Below, one piece after another: positions 26,709 through 35,026 of a stretch of 64,000 nt of DNA. The stretch spans positions 186,001-250,000 of the forward strand of contig NZ_JADMLG010000002.1 in NCBI RefSeq assembly GCF_015674855.1, in the 5' to 3' direction. The translations under genes and the position numbers were made by a program. The notes under the pieces were generated by a model. It had not been told where the DNA came from and ran no database searches. It worked only from the letters and a program-made list of their open reading frames with translations. Origin of the DNA: Nocardia bovistercoris. Its GTDB lineage: Bacteria > Actinomycetota > Actinomycetes > Mycobacteriales > Mycobacteriaceae. Position 1 is the first letter of the stretch; every line of letters begins with the position of its first letter.

Positions 26709-26884
26709 ACGGGCACAGCATGAACGGGCACCTCACGAACAGGCAGAGCGTGAACGGGCAGCTCACGAACGCGCACCCTACAAACGGGCAGACCACGAAC
26801 GCGCAAAATACAAACTCGCACCGCACAAACGGGCAGAGCACGGACGTGGACCTCGTGAACGAGCAGAGCGCGAGCGGGCAGAGT
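26705..26884 (+). repeat. Twelve 15-bp tandem repeats encoding pentapeptides
   Basis: Degenerate copies of the unit ACGAACGGGCA(G/C)NNC cover 180 bp at the start of the DUF1365 gene. The Asn at position 2 of each unit is almost invariant. The region lacks any signal-peptide or helix features and is probably disordered. Confidence 0.85.
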
Positions 26885-27607
26885 ACGAGCGCACGCATAG
26901 TTCGGACGAGCATCCGGCACGTGCGGATCGCCCCGATGCGCCACGAATTCCGGTACCGCAGCTACAGCTGGCTGGTCGATCTCGACGCCATGCCCGCGCT
27001 GCCGTGGTGGCTGCGCCCGTTCGCGCGCTTCGAAGCGGCCGACCATCTCGGCGACCCGACCGCGTCGCTGCGCCGCAATGTGGACGACTACCTCGCCGAA
27101 CACGGCATCGACCTGCGCGGCGGCCGGGTGCTGATGCTGGCCAACGCGCGCGTGCTCGGCTACGTGTTCAACCCGCTCAGCCTGTACTGGTGTCGCGACG
27201 CCAGCGGCACGCCGACCTGCGTGATCGCCGAGGTGCACAACACCTACGGCAGCAGGCACCGCTACCTGCTCCGCCCCGGCGACGCGGGCCGCGCGCACAC
27301 CGACAAAGCCTTCTACGTCTCGCCGTTCAACGAGGTCAGCGGCGCCTACCGGATGCGCGTCCCGGAACCCGACGACCGGCTGCGGGTGTCCATCGTGCTC
27401 TCCGACGGCGGTCCGGTCTTCGCCGCCGCGATGACCGGCCGTTGCCGACCCGCCACCGTGCCGACGATCCTGCGCGCGATACTCGCCGCACCGCTGGCGC
27501 CGCTCGTGGTCTCGGCGCGTATTCGCAAACAGGGTGTGCGCCTGTGGCTGCGCGGCCTGTCCGTCGTCCCCCGACCTGCCCCCTCACTTCAGGAGCCAAC
27601 GCGGTGA
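26705..27607 (+). CDS. DUF1365 protein with an N-terminal pentapeptide repeat
   Basis: 300 residues starting at the ATG that overlaps the upstream stop (ATGA). Residues 1-60 are 12 tandem pentapeptides (types xNGQS, xNGHL, TNAHP). The DUF1365 domain begins near residue 65 (TSIRHVRIAPMRHEFRYRSYSWLVDLD) and includes VLGYVFNPLSLYWC, VHNTYG and KAFYVSPFNEV. DUF1365 proteins almost always sit between the FAD oxidase and the cyclopropane synthase homologue, and a role in fatty-acid modification is assumed. GTGA overlap with the next gene. Confidence 0.87.
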   Translation: MNGHSMNGHLTNRQSVNGQLTNAHPTNGQTTNAQNTNSHRTNGQSTDVDLVNEQSASGQSTSARIVRTSIRHVRIAPMRHEFRYRSYSWLVDLDAMPALPWWLRPFARFEAADHLGDPTASLRRNVDDYLAEHGIDLRGGRVLMLANARVLGYVFNPLSLYWCRDASGTPTCVIAEVHNTYGSRHRYLLRPGDAGRAHTDKAFYVSPFNEVSGAYRMRVPEPDDRLRVSIVLSDGGPVFAAAMTGRCRPATVPTILRAILAAPLAPLVVSARIRKQGVRLWLRGLSVVPRPAPSLQEPTR

Positions 27608-28902
27608 GTATCGAATTCCCCTCGCGGTCCGTATCCCGCCCGACCGCGCCGACATGGCCCGATGTCGAAACCGTTCCGACCGGCGTCCGCGCGCGGGTGG
27701 CCGCGGCGGGTGCGGAGTACCTGTTCCGGCGCGCGGTCCGCGACCTGCCGGTGCGCGTCGAGCTGCCCGACGGCGCGCTGCTCGGCACCGACACCTCCGA
27801 CCCCACCTGTCCGCGACTCATCCTGCACCGCCCCCGCGACTTCTTCGCCCGGCTCGGCACGGCCGGACTCATCGGCTTCGGCGAGTCCTATATGGCGGGC
27901 GACTGGTCGGCGCCCGACCCGGCCGCGACACTCGAGGTGTTCGCCGCGCGGGTGGCCACGCTGATCCCCGCGCCGCTGCAACGCCTGCGCCGCCTGTACG
28001 TGGCGCGCCATCCCGAGCGTGAACGCAATACCGAGGACAACACCCGCGACAACATCGCCAGGCACTACGACCTGTCCAACGAATTCTTCGACCTGTTCCT
28101 CGACGAAACCCTCACCTACTCCAGCGCGTTGTTCGCCGACCTCGCGACGCCGCCGTCCTTGACCGATCTGGCTGCGGCCCAACGCGCCAAGATAGATCGC
28201 ATCCTCGACACCGCATGCGTCGGACCGGGCACGCGCGTGCTCGAAATCGGCACCGGCTGGGGCGAATTGGCGCTGCGGGCGGCCGCGCGGGGAGCCACCG
28301 TGCGTTCGGTGACACTGTCCAGCGAACAGCGTGCGCTTGCCGTCGAACGGATCGAGCGGGCCGGGCTGTCCGATCGCGTCGAGGTGGATCTGCTCGACTA
28401 CCGAAGCGTCACTGGCGATTACGACGCGGTGGTCTCGGTGGAGATGATCGAGGCGGTCGGCTACGAATACCTCGACACCTTCTTCGCCGCCATCGACCGT
28501 GTCCTCGCGCCCGGCGGTCGCGCGGTGCTCCAGGCCATCACCATGCCGCACGACCGCATGCTCGCCACCCGCCGCACCTACACCTGGGTCCAGAAGTACA
28601 TCTTCCCGGGCGGATTCCTGCCGTCGAACCAGCTGATTGTGGAATCCGTCACTCGCAGCACCGGATTGGCCGTGCGCGAGAACTTCTCCATGGGTCCGCA
28701 CTACGCGCACACCCTGCGACTGTGGCAGCAGCGGTTCGACAGCCACCGCGAACAGGTCGCGGCACTCGGCTTCGATCCGGTCTTCCGGCGGATGTGGCGG
28801 CTGTACCTGGCCTATTCCGAGGCCGGTTTCCGGTGCGGCTATCTCGACGTGCGCCAGATCCTGCTCACCGGCGCCGGTCAGCGGGAGCGACCGAGCAGGT
28901 GA
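27604..28902 (+). CDS. Cyclopropane-fatty-acyl-phospholipid synthase-like methyltransferase
   Basis: 432 residues from GTG 27604. The family block DNIARHYDLSNEFFDLFLDETLTYSSA is followed by the SAM loop VLEIGTGWGELAL, the motif VEMIEAVGYEYLDTFF, and MGPHYAHTLRLW. The N-terminal ~130 residues are the extra domain found in bacterial CFA-type enzymes rather than mycolic-acid-type synthases. Transfers a methylene or methyl from S-adenosylmethionine to unsaturated acyl chains, or, in photo-oxidative clusters, to furan-fatty-acid intermediates. Translationally coupled with the DUF1365 gene. Its last 25 bp overlap the convergent epimerase gene. Confidence 0.9.
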   Translation: MSIEFPSRSVSRPTAPTWPDVETVPTGVRARVAAAGAEYLFRRAVRDLPVRVELPDGALLGTDTSDPTCPRLILHRPRDFFARLGTAGLIGFGESYMAGDWSAPDPAATLEVFAARVATLIPAPLQRLRRLYVARHPERERNTEDNTRDNIARHYDLSNEFFDLFLDETLTYSSALFADLATPPSLTDLAAAQRAKIDRILDTACVGPGTRVLEIGTGWGELALRAAARGATVRSVTLSSEQRALAVERIERAGLSDRVEVDLLDYRSVTGDYDAVVSVEMIEAVGYEYLDTFFAAIDRVLAPGGRAVLQAITMPHDRMLATRRTYTWVQKYIFPGGFLPSNQLIVESVTRSTGLAVRENFSMGPHYAHTLRLWQQRFDSHREQVAALGFDPVFRRMWRLYLAYSEAGFRCGYLDVRQILLTGAGQRERPSR

Positions 28903-30227
28903 CGCAAGGTCTCGTCCAGGTCGGGACGGCGAAAGACGTGTCCGCGCCGCGCGAGTCGCGCGGGCGCCACCCGCTGACTGGCCTGCGCGAGTTCGCGCGC
29001 ACCTTCCGATCCGAGCAGCAGTTCCGGGCCGAAATTCGGAACCGGCACCAGCGCGGGCCGATTCAGCACCCCGGCCAGCACCCGCGTGTACTCGGCGTTG
29101 CGCACCGGCTCCGGCGCGACGGCGTTGACCGCGCCGGACAGTTCGGCATCCCAGAGCGCACGATGGTAGACGTCGATCAGATCATCGATCCCGATCCACG
29201 ACAGCCACTGTTCACCGTCGCCGACCCGGCCGCCGAGCCCCGCTGTGAACAGCGGCCGCAGCAGTTTCAGCGTTCCGCCCCTCGGCGACTGCACGATTCC
29301 GGTGCGCACCCGCACCACCCGGACACCGGACTCCGCGGCCGGGGTGGTCGCCGCTTCCCAGTCCTCGACCAGGCCGGCGAGGAAACCGTCACCGCGCGAA
29401 GCATTTTCATCGAGGACTTCGTCGCCGCGGTCGTAGCCGTAGTAGCCGATGGCCGACGCGCTGAGAAAGGTGCGCACGCCAGCGCGGGCGGCGAGTTCGG
29501 CCAGCGCGCGCGTCGGAGCGATACGGCTTTCGGCGAGTACGCGTTTGTGGGCGTCGGTGAATCGGCCCGCGATGGACGCACCGGCCAGGTGGATCACGGC
29601 GTCGATGCCGTCGAGCAGGTCGGGCGCGGGATCATCGGGCCGCCACTGCCTTTCGTTCTCCGAGCGCGGCGTGTGGCGAACCAGCCGAACGACATCGTGT
29701 CCGCCGGTGCTCAGGAACGCGCTCAACGCCGTGCCGACCAGGCCCGTTGCGCCGGTCACCGCGATCGTGGACGGGGCGTAGCCGTGTCGCGCGGCGCGGC
29801 CGTGCGCGGCGAGGTCGTCGGCGAGTTGGCGATGACGGTAGGCGAACATGGCCCGCAGCGCGAACGCGGGCACCGGGGAATGCACCCGGTCCACGACGAG
29901 GGTGTGCCCTTCGTCCACGGCCTCGAATTCGTGGATGTGGCGCCAGCGCAGCAGCGTTCCGGCGGGCAGCGAGGCGAGCCCGCCGGTGGTGAGGACGTCG
30001 ACGAAGCGGTGCGGCGGATCGTAGTCGGCGGGATCGTGCCGGGCGACCCAGCGCAGACCCGCGGGCAGTGCGAGCACCGCCCGGCCATCGCGCAGGGAAT
30101 CGGACTCCGCGACCGGACTCAGCGGCTGCCACGGCGGGGCGAGCCTGCTGAACGCCCCCGGTCTGGCATGCCAGGCGAAGACTTCGGGGCGGGGGACGGC
30201 GACCACGCTCGAACACTCGATGCCCAT
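28878..30227 (-). CDS. SRPBCC domain fused to a TIGR01777-type sugar-nucleotide epimerase-like SDR
   Basis: 449 residues; ATG at 30227. Residues 1-~150 are an SRPBCC/START-like lipid-binding domain (MGIECSSVVAVPRPEVFAWHA). The second half is an extended SDR with TIAVTGATGLVGTALSAFL and the catalytic-region SASAIGYYG, typical of TIGR01777/YfcH. The substrate of this family is unknown. The fusion is a normal variant in actinobacteria. It lies convergent to the Cfa-like gene (25-bp overlap) and divergent from the SDR at 30316, so it belongs physically to the lipid cluster. Confidence 0.88.
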   Translation of the reverse strand: MGIECSSVVAVPRPEVFAWHARPGAFSRLAPPWQPLSPVAESDSLRDGRAVLALPAGLRWVARHDPADYDPPHRFVDVLTTGGLASLPAGTLLRWRHIHEFEAVDEGHTLVVDRVHSPVPAFALRAMFAYRHRQLADDLAAHGRAARHGYAPSTIAVTGATGLVGTALSAFLSTGGHDVVRLVRHTPRSENERQWRPDDPAPDLLDGIDAVIHLAGASIAGRFTDAHKRVLAESRIAPTRALAELAARAGVRTFLSASAIGYYGYDRGDEVLDENASRGDGFLAGLVEDWEAATTPAAESGVRVVRVRTGIVQSPRGGTLKLLRPLFTAGLGGRVGDGEQWLSWIGIDDLIDVYHRALWDAELSGAVNAVAPEPVRNAEYTRVLAGVLNRPALVPVPNFGPELLLGSEGARELAQASQRVAPARLARRGHVFRRPDLDETLRHLLGRSR

Positions 30228-30315
30228 GTATCCGACTGTAGCCACGAATCGACGTTTCGCACCGTTGACGCATCGTTTCGGCGCGTTCGTCGGGAAAATT
30301 ACGGAGGATGAAGTG

Positions 30316-31290
30316 ATGAACGATGCATCCGGCACCGCGTCCCGGCTGGACACCCTGCTCGACCGAACCATCGTCCCCGGCTACACCAGCCTCGGCATCG
30401 CCCTGCGCCGCCGACACTGGCCCGCCGACCCCGCACCGGACGCACTGCGCGGCAAGACCGCCGTGGTGACCGGCGCCAACTCCGGCATCGGACTCGCCGT
30501 CGCCGAAGGACTCGCCGCACTCGGCGCCCGCGTGGTGCTCGCCGTCCGCAACCCCGGCCGCGGCGAAGAAGCGCGACGCCGAATCCGCGCCGCTCACCCC
30601 GACGCCGACGTCGTCCTGACCGAATGCGACATCTCCGACTTCGCGGCCGTCGACGCCTGCGCCCGACGCCTCGCCGACCAACTCTCGAGCCTCGACATCC
30701 TCGTCCACAACGCGGGCGTACTCCCCCCGGAACGCACCGAATCCGCCGACGGCCACGAACTCACCCTCGCCACCCACATCCTCGGCCCGCTACGCCTCAC
30801 CGATCACCTCGTCCCCCTGCTCGCCGCCACCGAGGACGGCCGCGTGATCCTCATGTCCTCCGGCGGCATGTACACCCAGCGCCTCCCCGTCGACGACCTC
30901 GAATACCGCCACGGCGACTACCGCGGCGCAACCGCCTACGCCCGCACCAAACGCCTCCAAGTCGCCTTCACCCCCGTGATGGCCGAACGCTACGCGGCCA
31001 AAGCGATCACGGTGCACGCCATGCACCCCGGCTGGGTGAACACCCCGGGCATAGCCGACGCCCTCCCCGGCTTCCACCGCCTCCTGCGCCCCCTCCTACG
31101 CACCCCCGCCGAAGGCGCCGACACCGCCCTCTGGCTCGCCGCCACCCGACCCACCCCACCCACCGGCCAGTTCTGGCACGACCGCCATCCCCGTCCCACC
31201 CACTACCTGAGCCGCACCCACTACACCTCTGGCCAGCTGTGGCGGCTCTGGCTGGATTGCGCACGCGCGGCAGGCGTGTCGACGGACTGA
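30316..31290 (+). CDS. Short-chain dehydrogenase/reductase
   Basis: 324 residues; ATG 30316 with GGAGG upstream. Rossmann motif VVTGANSGIGLAVA, NNAG-equivalent LVHNAGVLPP, catalytic Ser (MSSGGMY) and the YxxxK of AYARTKR. Resembles the DHRS12/retinol-dehydrogenase-like SDRs that accompany DUF1365-cfa clusters. Divergent from the epimerase; 88 bp separate their starts. Substrate unknown. The C-terminal Pro/His-rich tail (PTGQFWHDRHPRPTHYL) is part of the usual family end. Confidence 0.88.
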   Translation: MNDASGTASRLDTLLDRTIVPGYTSLGIALRRRHWPADPAPDALRGKTAVVTGANSGIGLAVAEGLAALGARVVLAVRNPGRGEEARRRIRAAHPDADVVLTECDISDFAAVDACARRLADQLSSLDILVHNAGVLPPERTESADGHELTLATHILGPLRLTDHLVPLLAATEDGRVILMSSGGMYTQRLPVDDLEYRHGDYRGATAYARTKRLQVAFTPVMAERYAAKAITVHAMHPGWVNTPGIADALPGFHRLLRPLLRTPAEGADTALWLAATRPTPPTGQFWHDRHPRPTHYLSRTHYTSGQLWRLWLDCARAAGVSTD

Positions 31291-31581
31291 CAGCACCGAC
31301 GCCATGGCCGCCGGAACCCACACCTTCGCCCGACCTCGGTCGCGAAACCCGAAGAGCCACGGCGGAAAGTCGCCTTCATCGAAGCGGTCGCCGCGAAAGG
31401 CGCGGCGAATGGACAACTTTCCACCGACTCGGACTCGCGTGTCCGTCATGTGCTCATGGAAGTCAATGTCTCAGGTGCGCAGCGGCTTTCATCCAGTAAC
31501 AACCCGTTCCCGTCGTGACAACTGGACGGTCTGCTGTTAACGTCTTCGCGTCCCAAACACAGCCTACAGGACGAGAACGAA
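31291..31581. other. Intergenic region, nothing recognised
   Basis: A 290-bp gap with no convincing frame on either strand and no clear palindrome. It presumably holds the promoter of the SnoaL-like gene. Confidence 0.5.
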
Positions 31582-32262
31582 ATGACAGTTGATGCAACGG
31601 ATTCGACGTCGGCCGCAGAAACACCGCTCTGGCTGCGAGGCCGGGACGCCGTGGTCGCGGCGGCCGCACCGGAGGACTGGCGCGAAGGCGCGCCGGACTA
31701 CCACCTCACCGAGCTGACCGTGCCGCGCGAGCGGACCACCGAACACGCTCCGGGTTCGCTGGAAGCGATCGTCGAAGACCTGGTCCGGGTGTTCGAGATG
31801 GAGATCTCGCACAAGAAGGACCCCGCGACCTGGGTTTCGCTGGTCGCCGAGCACTACCGAGGCCGCGTGAACGGCGGCCAGTGGCAGGACGCCGAGGAAT
31901 TCGCGCGAATCGGCAGCTACAACATCCTCATCGGCGACAACCCCTACTACGACGCCGAGAACGAAACCTTCGAGAGCTCGCACCACATCTTCCACACCGC
32001 GATGCCGGGCGGATTCTTCTGGGAGGTCCTCGAAGTGATGGCGGGCCCGCCCAACGTCACCTTCCGCTGGCGCCACTGGGGCAAATACGAGGGCCCCTAC
32101 CGCGAACACCAGCCGACCGGCGAACTGATCGAAATGTTCGGCGTGACCATCGCCAGGGTCAGCGAAGACCTGCGCATCCTCGAACTCGAGCACTTCTACG
32201 ACAACAGCACTCTGCTCGGCCCCCTCGCCCACGGCTGCCCGGTCACCGGCCCGAAGTCGTAG
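31582..32262 (+). CDS. SnoaL/pathogen-related-protein-like (NTF2 fold)
   Basis: 226 residues. The core around LEAIVEDLVRVFEMEISHKKDP to VMAGPPNVTFRWRHWGKYEG matches the NTF2/SnoaL-type fold of plant pathogen-related proteins and bacterial relatives. His and Asp residues (HHIFHTAMPGG, EHFYDNST) line the expected cavity. These proteins are thought to act as small-molecule isomerases or carriers; no substrate is known. It stands alone between a lipid cluster and the metal-resistance stretch. Confidence 0.72.
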   Translation: MTVDATDSTSAAETPLWLRGRDAVVAAAAPEDWREGAPDYHLTELTVPRERTTEHAPGSLEAIVEDLVRVFEMEISHKKDPATWVSLVAEHYRGRVNGGQWQDAEEFARIGSYNILIGDNPYYDAENETFESSHHIFHTAMPGGFFWEVLEVMAGPPNVTFRWRHWGKYEGPYREHQPTGELIEMFGVTIARVSEDLRILELEHFYDNSTLLGPLAHGCPVTGPKS

Positions 32263-32844
32263 TCGCTCGAGGCGGGCGCGACACATCGATCGCAGTCCGT
32301 ATTTCGAATGGGCGGAATGTTTCTGCTCGCCTGGCGGTGCGGGTTTCACGCGGGTGAGGGTGCGCACAGGGCTTCCGGAGTCGGCAAGACGGCATCCGTG
32401 CGGAGATGCGTCGAGCGGGTCAGGGCGGCAAGCGAATTCGCCGACGGTGATCTGCATGTCGACTTCGGCCTCGTCGGCAGCGCCCGCCGCTCGGTAGCGG
32501 ACGGCTTGTGTACGTACCTACGTTACGTCTGGCTCACCTGAGCTGGCCGACGGCAGCGTGGATCTCACGCCGAGGCGTGTCGGGTGTCGTAGGCGTATGC
32601 CCTCGTAATCAAGCACAGCGACCGCACGGGCCACCGCTCTCGCACATGAGTAGCGCGGCATCACGAGCGCGCTGACCGAGCCCACAGCAGGATCATCGGG
32701 CGCGAGAACCGAACAGGGCCGAACGGCAAACGCGTGAGCTGTCCCCGTGCTCACGGAATCGGCGTCGCCCGTGTGGCTGTCGCGTCCTTTCTCGTCTTGT
32801 TCCGTCTGTCTTGGTGCCCATCCCATACGGATCAAGGAGTCAGC
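32263..32844. other. 580-bp region without a recognised gene
   Basis: Frames here are overlapping and unconvincing on both strands. A short alternating stretch TGTACGTACCTACGTTACGT lies at 32509-32528 and could be a regulator site. The distal end holds the leader of the Cys-rich peptide gene. This is the left margin of the accessory stretch. Confidence 0.45.
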
Positions 32845-33012
32845 ATGATTACCAACCCGAGTGAATTCGAGGCGGCGGCTCGCACCGATGCACCGGCCCG
32901 GAACGAGACATGTTGCGGCAGTGATCGACAGAGCACCTGCTGCGACGAGAGCGAGAAGTCGTCGTGCTGCGCTCCGGCGGCGACGGCCGAGGGCGGGTGC
33001 GGCTGCCAGTAG
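32845..33012 (+). CDS. Small cysteine-rich peptide, metallothionein-like
   Basis: 55 residues; RBS AAGGAG and ATG 32845. Eight cysteines are arranged as three CC pairs (ETCCGS, STCCDE, SSCCAP) and a terminal GCGC. This is like the Cys-rich small proteins found beside arsenic and heavy-metal genes in actinobacteria. It most likely chelates soft metals or serves as an arsenite trap. It is convergent with the SigZ-like sigma factor gene (33119-33748). No signal peptide. Confidence 0.8.
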   Translation: MITNPSEFEAAARTDAPARNETCCGSDRQSTCCDESEKSSCCAPAATAEGGCGCQ

Positions 33013-33118
33013 CCCTTCGGGACCGAGGACGCGGTGCGGGCCAGGTGGCTCGCACCGCATCGTCGTCCGGTGATGGGAATGCCGATGACCGGTGGTCGTT
33101 TCGAGACCGGGGCGGGAG

Positions 33119-33748
33119 CTATCGGTCGGTGTCCGCGCAGGCGCAGGTTCGGCTGCGTGGTTGGTAGTCGTGGACGCGGCCTGCGTGGTCCTGGCTGATC
33201 CGGCAGCAGGCGTGGAGTTGGGCGTGCAGTGCGGCGCGGCCACGTTGGACGCGGGATTTCATCCCGGATACCGAGATGCCCGCTCGTTCGGCGGCGGCGG
33301 CGTGGGTGTTGGCGTCGAGATCGACCATCTTCACCGCGGCGGCTTGCTCGGCGGGCAGCGCGGCGAGCATCGGCACCAGGCACTTGGCGAGTTCCTTCTG
33401 CGCCGCGGCGTCGGTGTCGACTCCTCCGTCACCGATGGTCGGTTGTTCCGGGACGGCGTCGACGGATAGTTCGCGGCGATGCGGTGCGGAGCGGTAATAG
33501 TCGGTGATCGCGTTGCGGGTGATGGCATACATCCAGCCGAGTAGGCGATCGTGGTCACGGAGATCGTCGAGGCTTTTGGCCATGCGCAGGAACACGATCG
33601 AAAGGATGTCGTCGGCGTCTTCGGGGCGCGAGACGCGCCGGGCGATGAAGGTGCGCAGGTCGTCGGAGAAGCCTCGCCACAGTTGTTCGAGATCACTGTG
33701 TTCCTCCGGTGGCGTGGCCGCGGTGGTGGCCGCTGTCTGATTCGTCAT
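33119..33748 (-). CDS. ECF sigma factor, SigZ-like
   Basis: 209 residues; ATG 33748 with AGGAGG. Region 2 (DLEQLWRGFSDDLRTFIARRV, DADDILSIVFLRM, LLGWMYAITRNAITDYYR) and region 4 (LPAEQAAAVKMVDLDANTHAAAAERAGISVSGMKSRVQRGR) are clear. The C-terminus carries a cysteine-bearing extension (HACCRISQDHAGRVHDYQPR... CAC) of the kind seen in SigZ proteins. This may be a zinc or redox switch. Sits between a Cys-rich peptide gene and an ABC exporter. No anti-sigma gene is adjacent. Confidence 0.85.
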   Translation of the reverse strand: MTNQTAATTAATPPEEHSDLEQLWRGFSDDLRTFIARRVSRPEDADDILSIVFLRMAKSLDDLRDHDRLLGWMYAITRNAITDYYRSAPHRRELSVDAVPEQPTIGDGGVDTDAAAQKELAKCLVPMLAALPAEQAAAVKMVDLDANTHAAAAERAGISVSGMKSRVQRGRAALHAQLHACCRISQDHAGRVHDYQPRSRTCACADTDR

Positions 33749-33954
33749 CTCGCCTCCTGTTCTGTGTCCAGCATCCTCGCCCGCCGCCGCGATCGCGACC
33801 CCCGATCGGCTCTGAACTGCTCCGATGCTGTGGGCCGCACCCCGGTGTCGTCGTGCGTCCATCGGCGGGAAGTCACGTCTGTACGGGTGTCGATGTCGAT
33901 ATCGGGTTCTCCGGTTCGACGTATCGGTAGCAGCGTCGAGGAGGTGAGAGAGCG

Positions 33955-34047
33955 ATGCTGACCACACATCTGTTGTCGGGTCTGACCGACGAAGAGGTCG
34001 AACTGATCGTGGAGCAGGAACTGCATCTGCTCGACGCCGCCGCATGA
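33955..34047 (+). CDS. 30-residue peptide of unknown role
   Basis: ATG 33955 to TGA 34047, with the strong Shine-Dalgarno AGGAGGTGA ten bases upstream. The peptide is acidic and helical (LLSGLTDEEVELIVEQELHLL, then DAAA). It lies between the divergent sigma factor gene and the convergent ABC exporter. Leader-like acidic composition is reminiscent of small precursor peptides, but there is no core region or modification gene. Likely a real translated peptide; function unknown. Confidence 0.5.
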   Translation: MLTTHLLSGLTDEEVELIVEQELHLLDAAA

Positions 34048-34219
34048 GCGCCGCCGACGCCCGCAGCGGGCAAATCCGCTGAGACCACATTTCTGCCGAG
34101 CCTCTACCCCACCGGTAGCGGCCATCGGCATGTCCAGCTGCGAGCGAACGGGGTGGATACCCACAGCCGCCCCGCCCTGTCCCTGCCGGGAACTAGGACG
34201 GAGCGCGTGTGTCATCGCT

Positions 34220-35026
34220 TCAGCGAGCACGGGCCGACCGGATCATGCTGGTGAGGGCCGGGACGGCGGCGACCACGACCCACAGGCCGAGTGCGGCGAT
34301 CAGTGCGGTGGCGGTGTCGGTGAGAGTGGCGGTGCCCAGGACGTGTCCGCGGAGGGCGTCGGTGGCGTGGGCGACCGGGTTGATCGTGGCCAGGGCTTGC
34401 ATCCAGCCGGGCATGGTCTGGATCGGGGCGAACGCGCTGGAGATGAACATCAGCGGCATCATCGCCATCATCCCGGCGAACTGGACGACGTCGGGGCGGC
34501 GCAGCCGGTCACCGATGAGTCCGAACAGGGCGCTCATCGCGCCCGCGAGCACCACCAGGACCACGACAGCCGCGAGGGCGTCGATCGCGGTGCCGTGGAA
34601 GCGGAAACCCAGCGCGAGTGCGGCGATGCCGAGCAGGGCGGCGCGGGCGAGGGTGAACAGGGCTTCGTTGATGGTGCGCGCCAGGCCGGGCAGGGGCGCG
34701 CGCATGGGGAGGGCGGCGAAGCGGTCGTGTAGGCCGTTGGTGTGGTCGATCGCGGCCGAGACTCCGGCGTTGGTGCCCGCCATGACCGTGGATACCGCGA
34801 GCATGGCCGGGGTGAGGAAGTCGATGTAGCTGATCCCGGTCGGGAAGCCGGGGCCGGTGGCGACGCTGCGGAACACCTGGCTGAACAGGACGAGCATCGC
34901 CATCGGCATGGTGAGTGAGAACATCAGCAGCTGTGGGACGCGGGCGCTGGTGCGCAGGTTGCGGACGGTCAGGGCGGCGAGCTGGTCGCCGATCGGGGAA
35001 CGTCGGGCCGTGGTCGTGGTGGTCAT
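34220..35026 (-). CDS. ABC-2 type transporter permease (DrrB-like)
   Basis: 268 residues with six transmembrane helices. N-terminal VRNLRTSARVPQLLMFSLTMPMAMLVLFSQVF and the central LFGLIGDRLRRPDVVQFAGMMAMMPLMFISSAF are typical of daunorubicin-type export permeases (DrrB family). Forms a drug or lipid exporter with the ATPase encoded immediately upstream; their coding regions overlap by 4 bp. Substrate unknown. Confidence 0.9.
   Translation of the reverse strand: MTTTTTARRSPIGDQLAALTVRNLRTSARVPQLLMFSLTMPMAMLVLFSQVFRSVATGPGFPTGISYIDFLTPAMLAVSTVMAGTNAGVSAAIDHTNGLHDRFAALPMRAPLPGLARTINEALFTLARAALLGIAALALGFRFHGTAIDALAAVVVLVVLAGAMSALFGLIGDRLRRPDVVQFAGMMAMMPLMFISSAFAPIQTMPGWMQALATINPVAHATDALRGHVLGTATLTDTATALIAALGLWVVVAAVPALTSMIRSARAR

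Noticed and set aside
26542..28902. A 786-residue frame joining the pentapeptide region in another phase with the methyltransferase
   Set aside because: Its first half is Arg-rich out-of-phase translation; the methyltransferase has its own GTG start overlapping the DUF1365 stop.
23728..31290. Carotenoid or photolyase genes expected beside a LitR-type regulator
   Set aside because: No phytoene synthase, desaturase or photolyase motifs are found in the window.
32518..33243. Minus-strand frame of 241 residues over the Cys-rich peptide gene
   Set aside because: Low-complexity out-of-phase sequence; the plus-strand peptide has a proper RBS and cysteine pattern.
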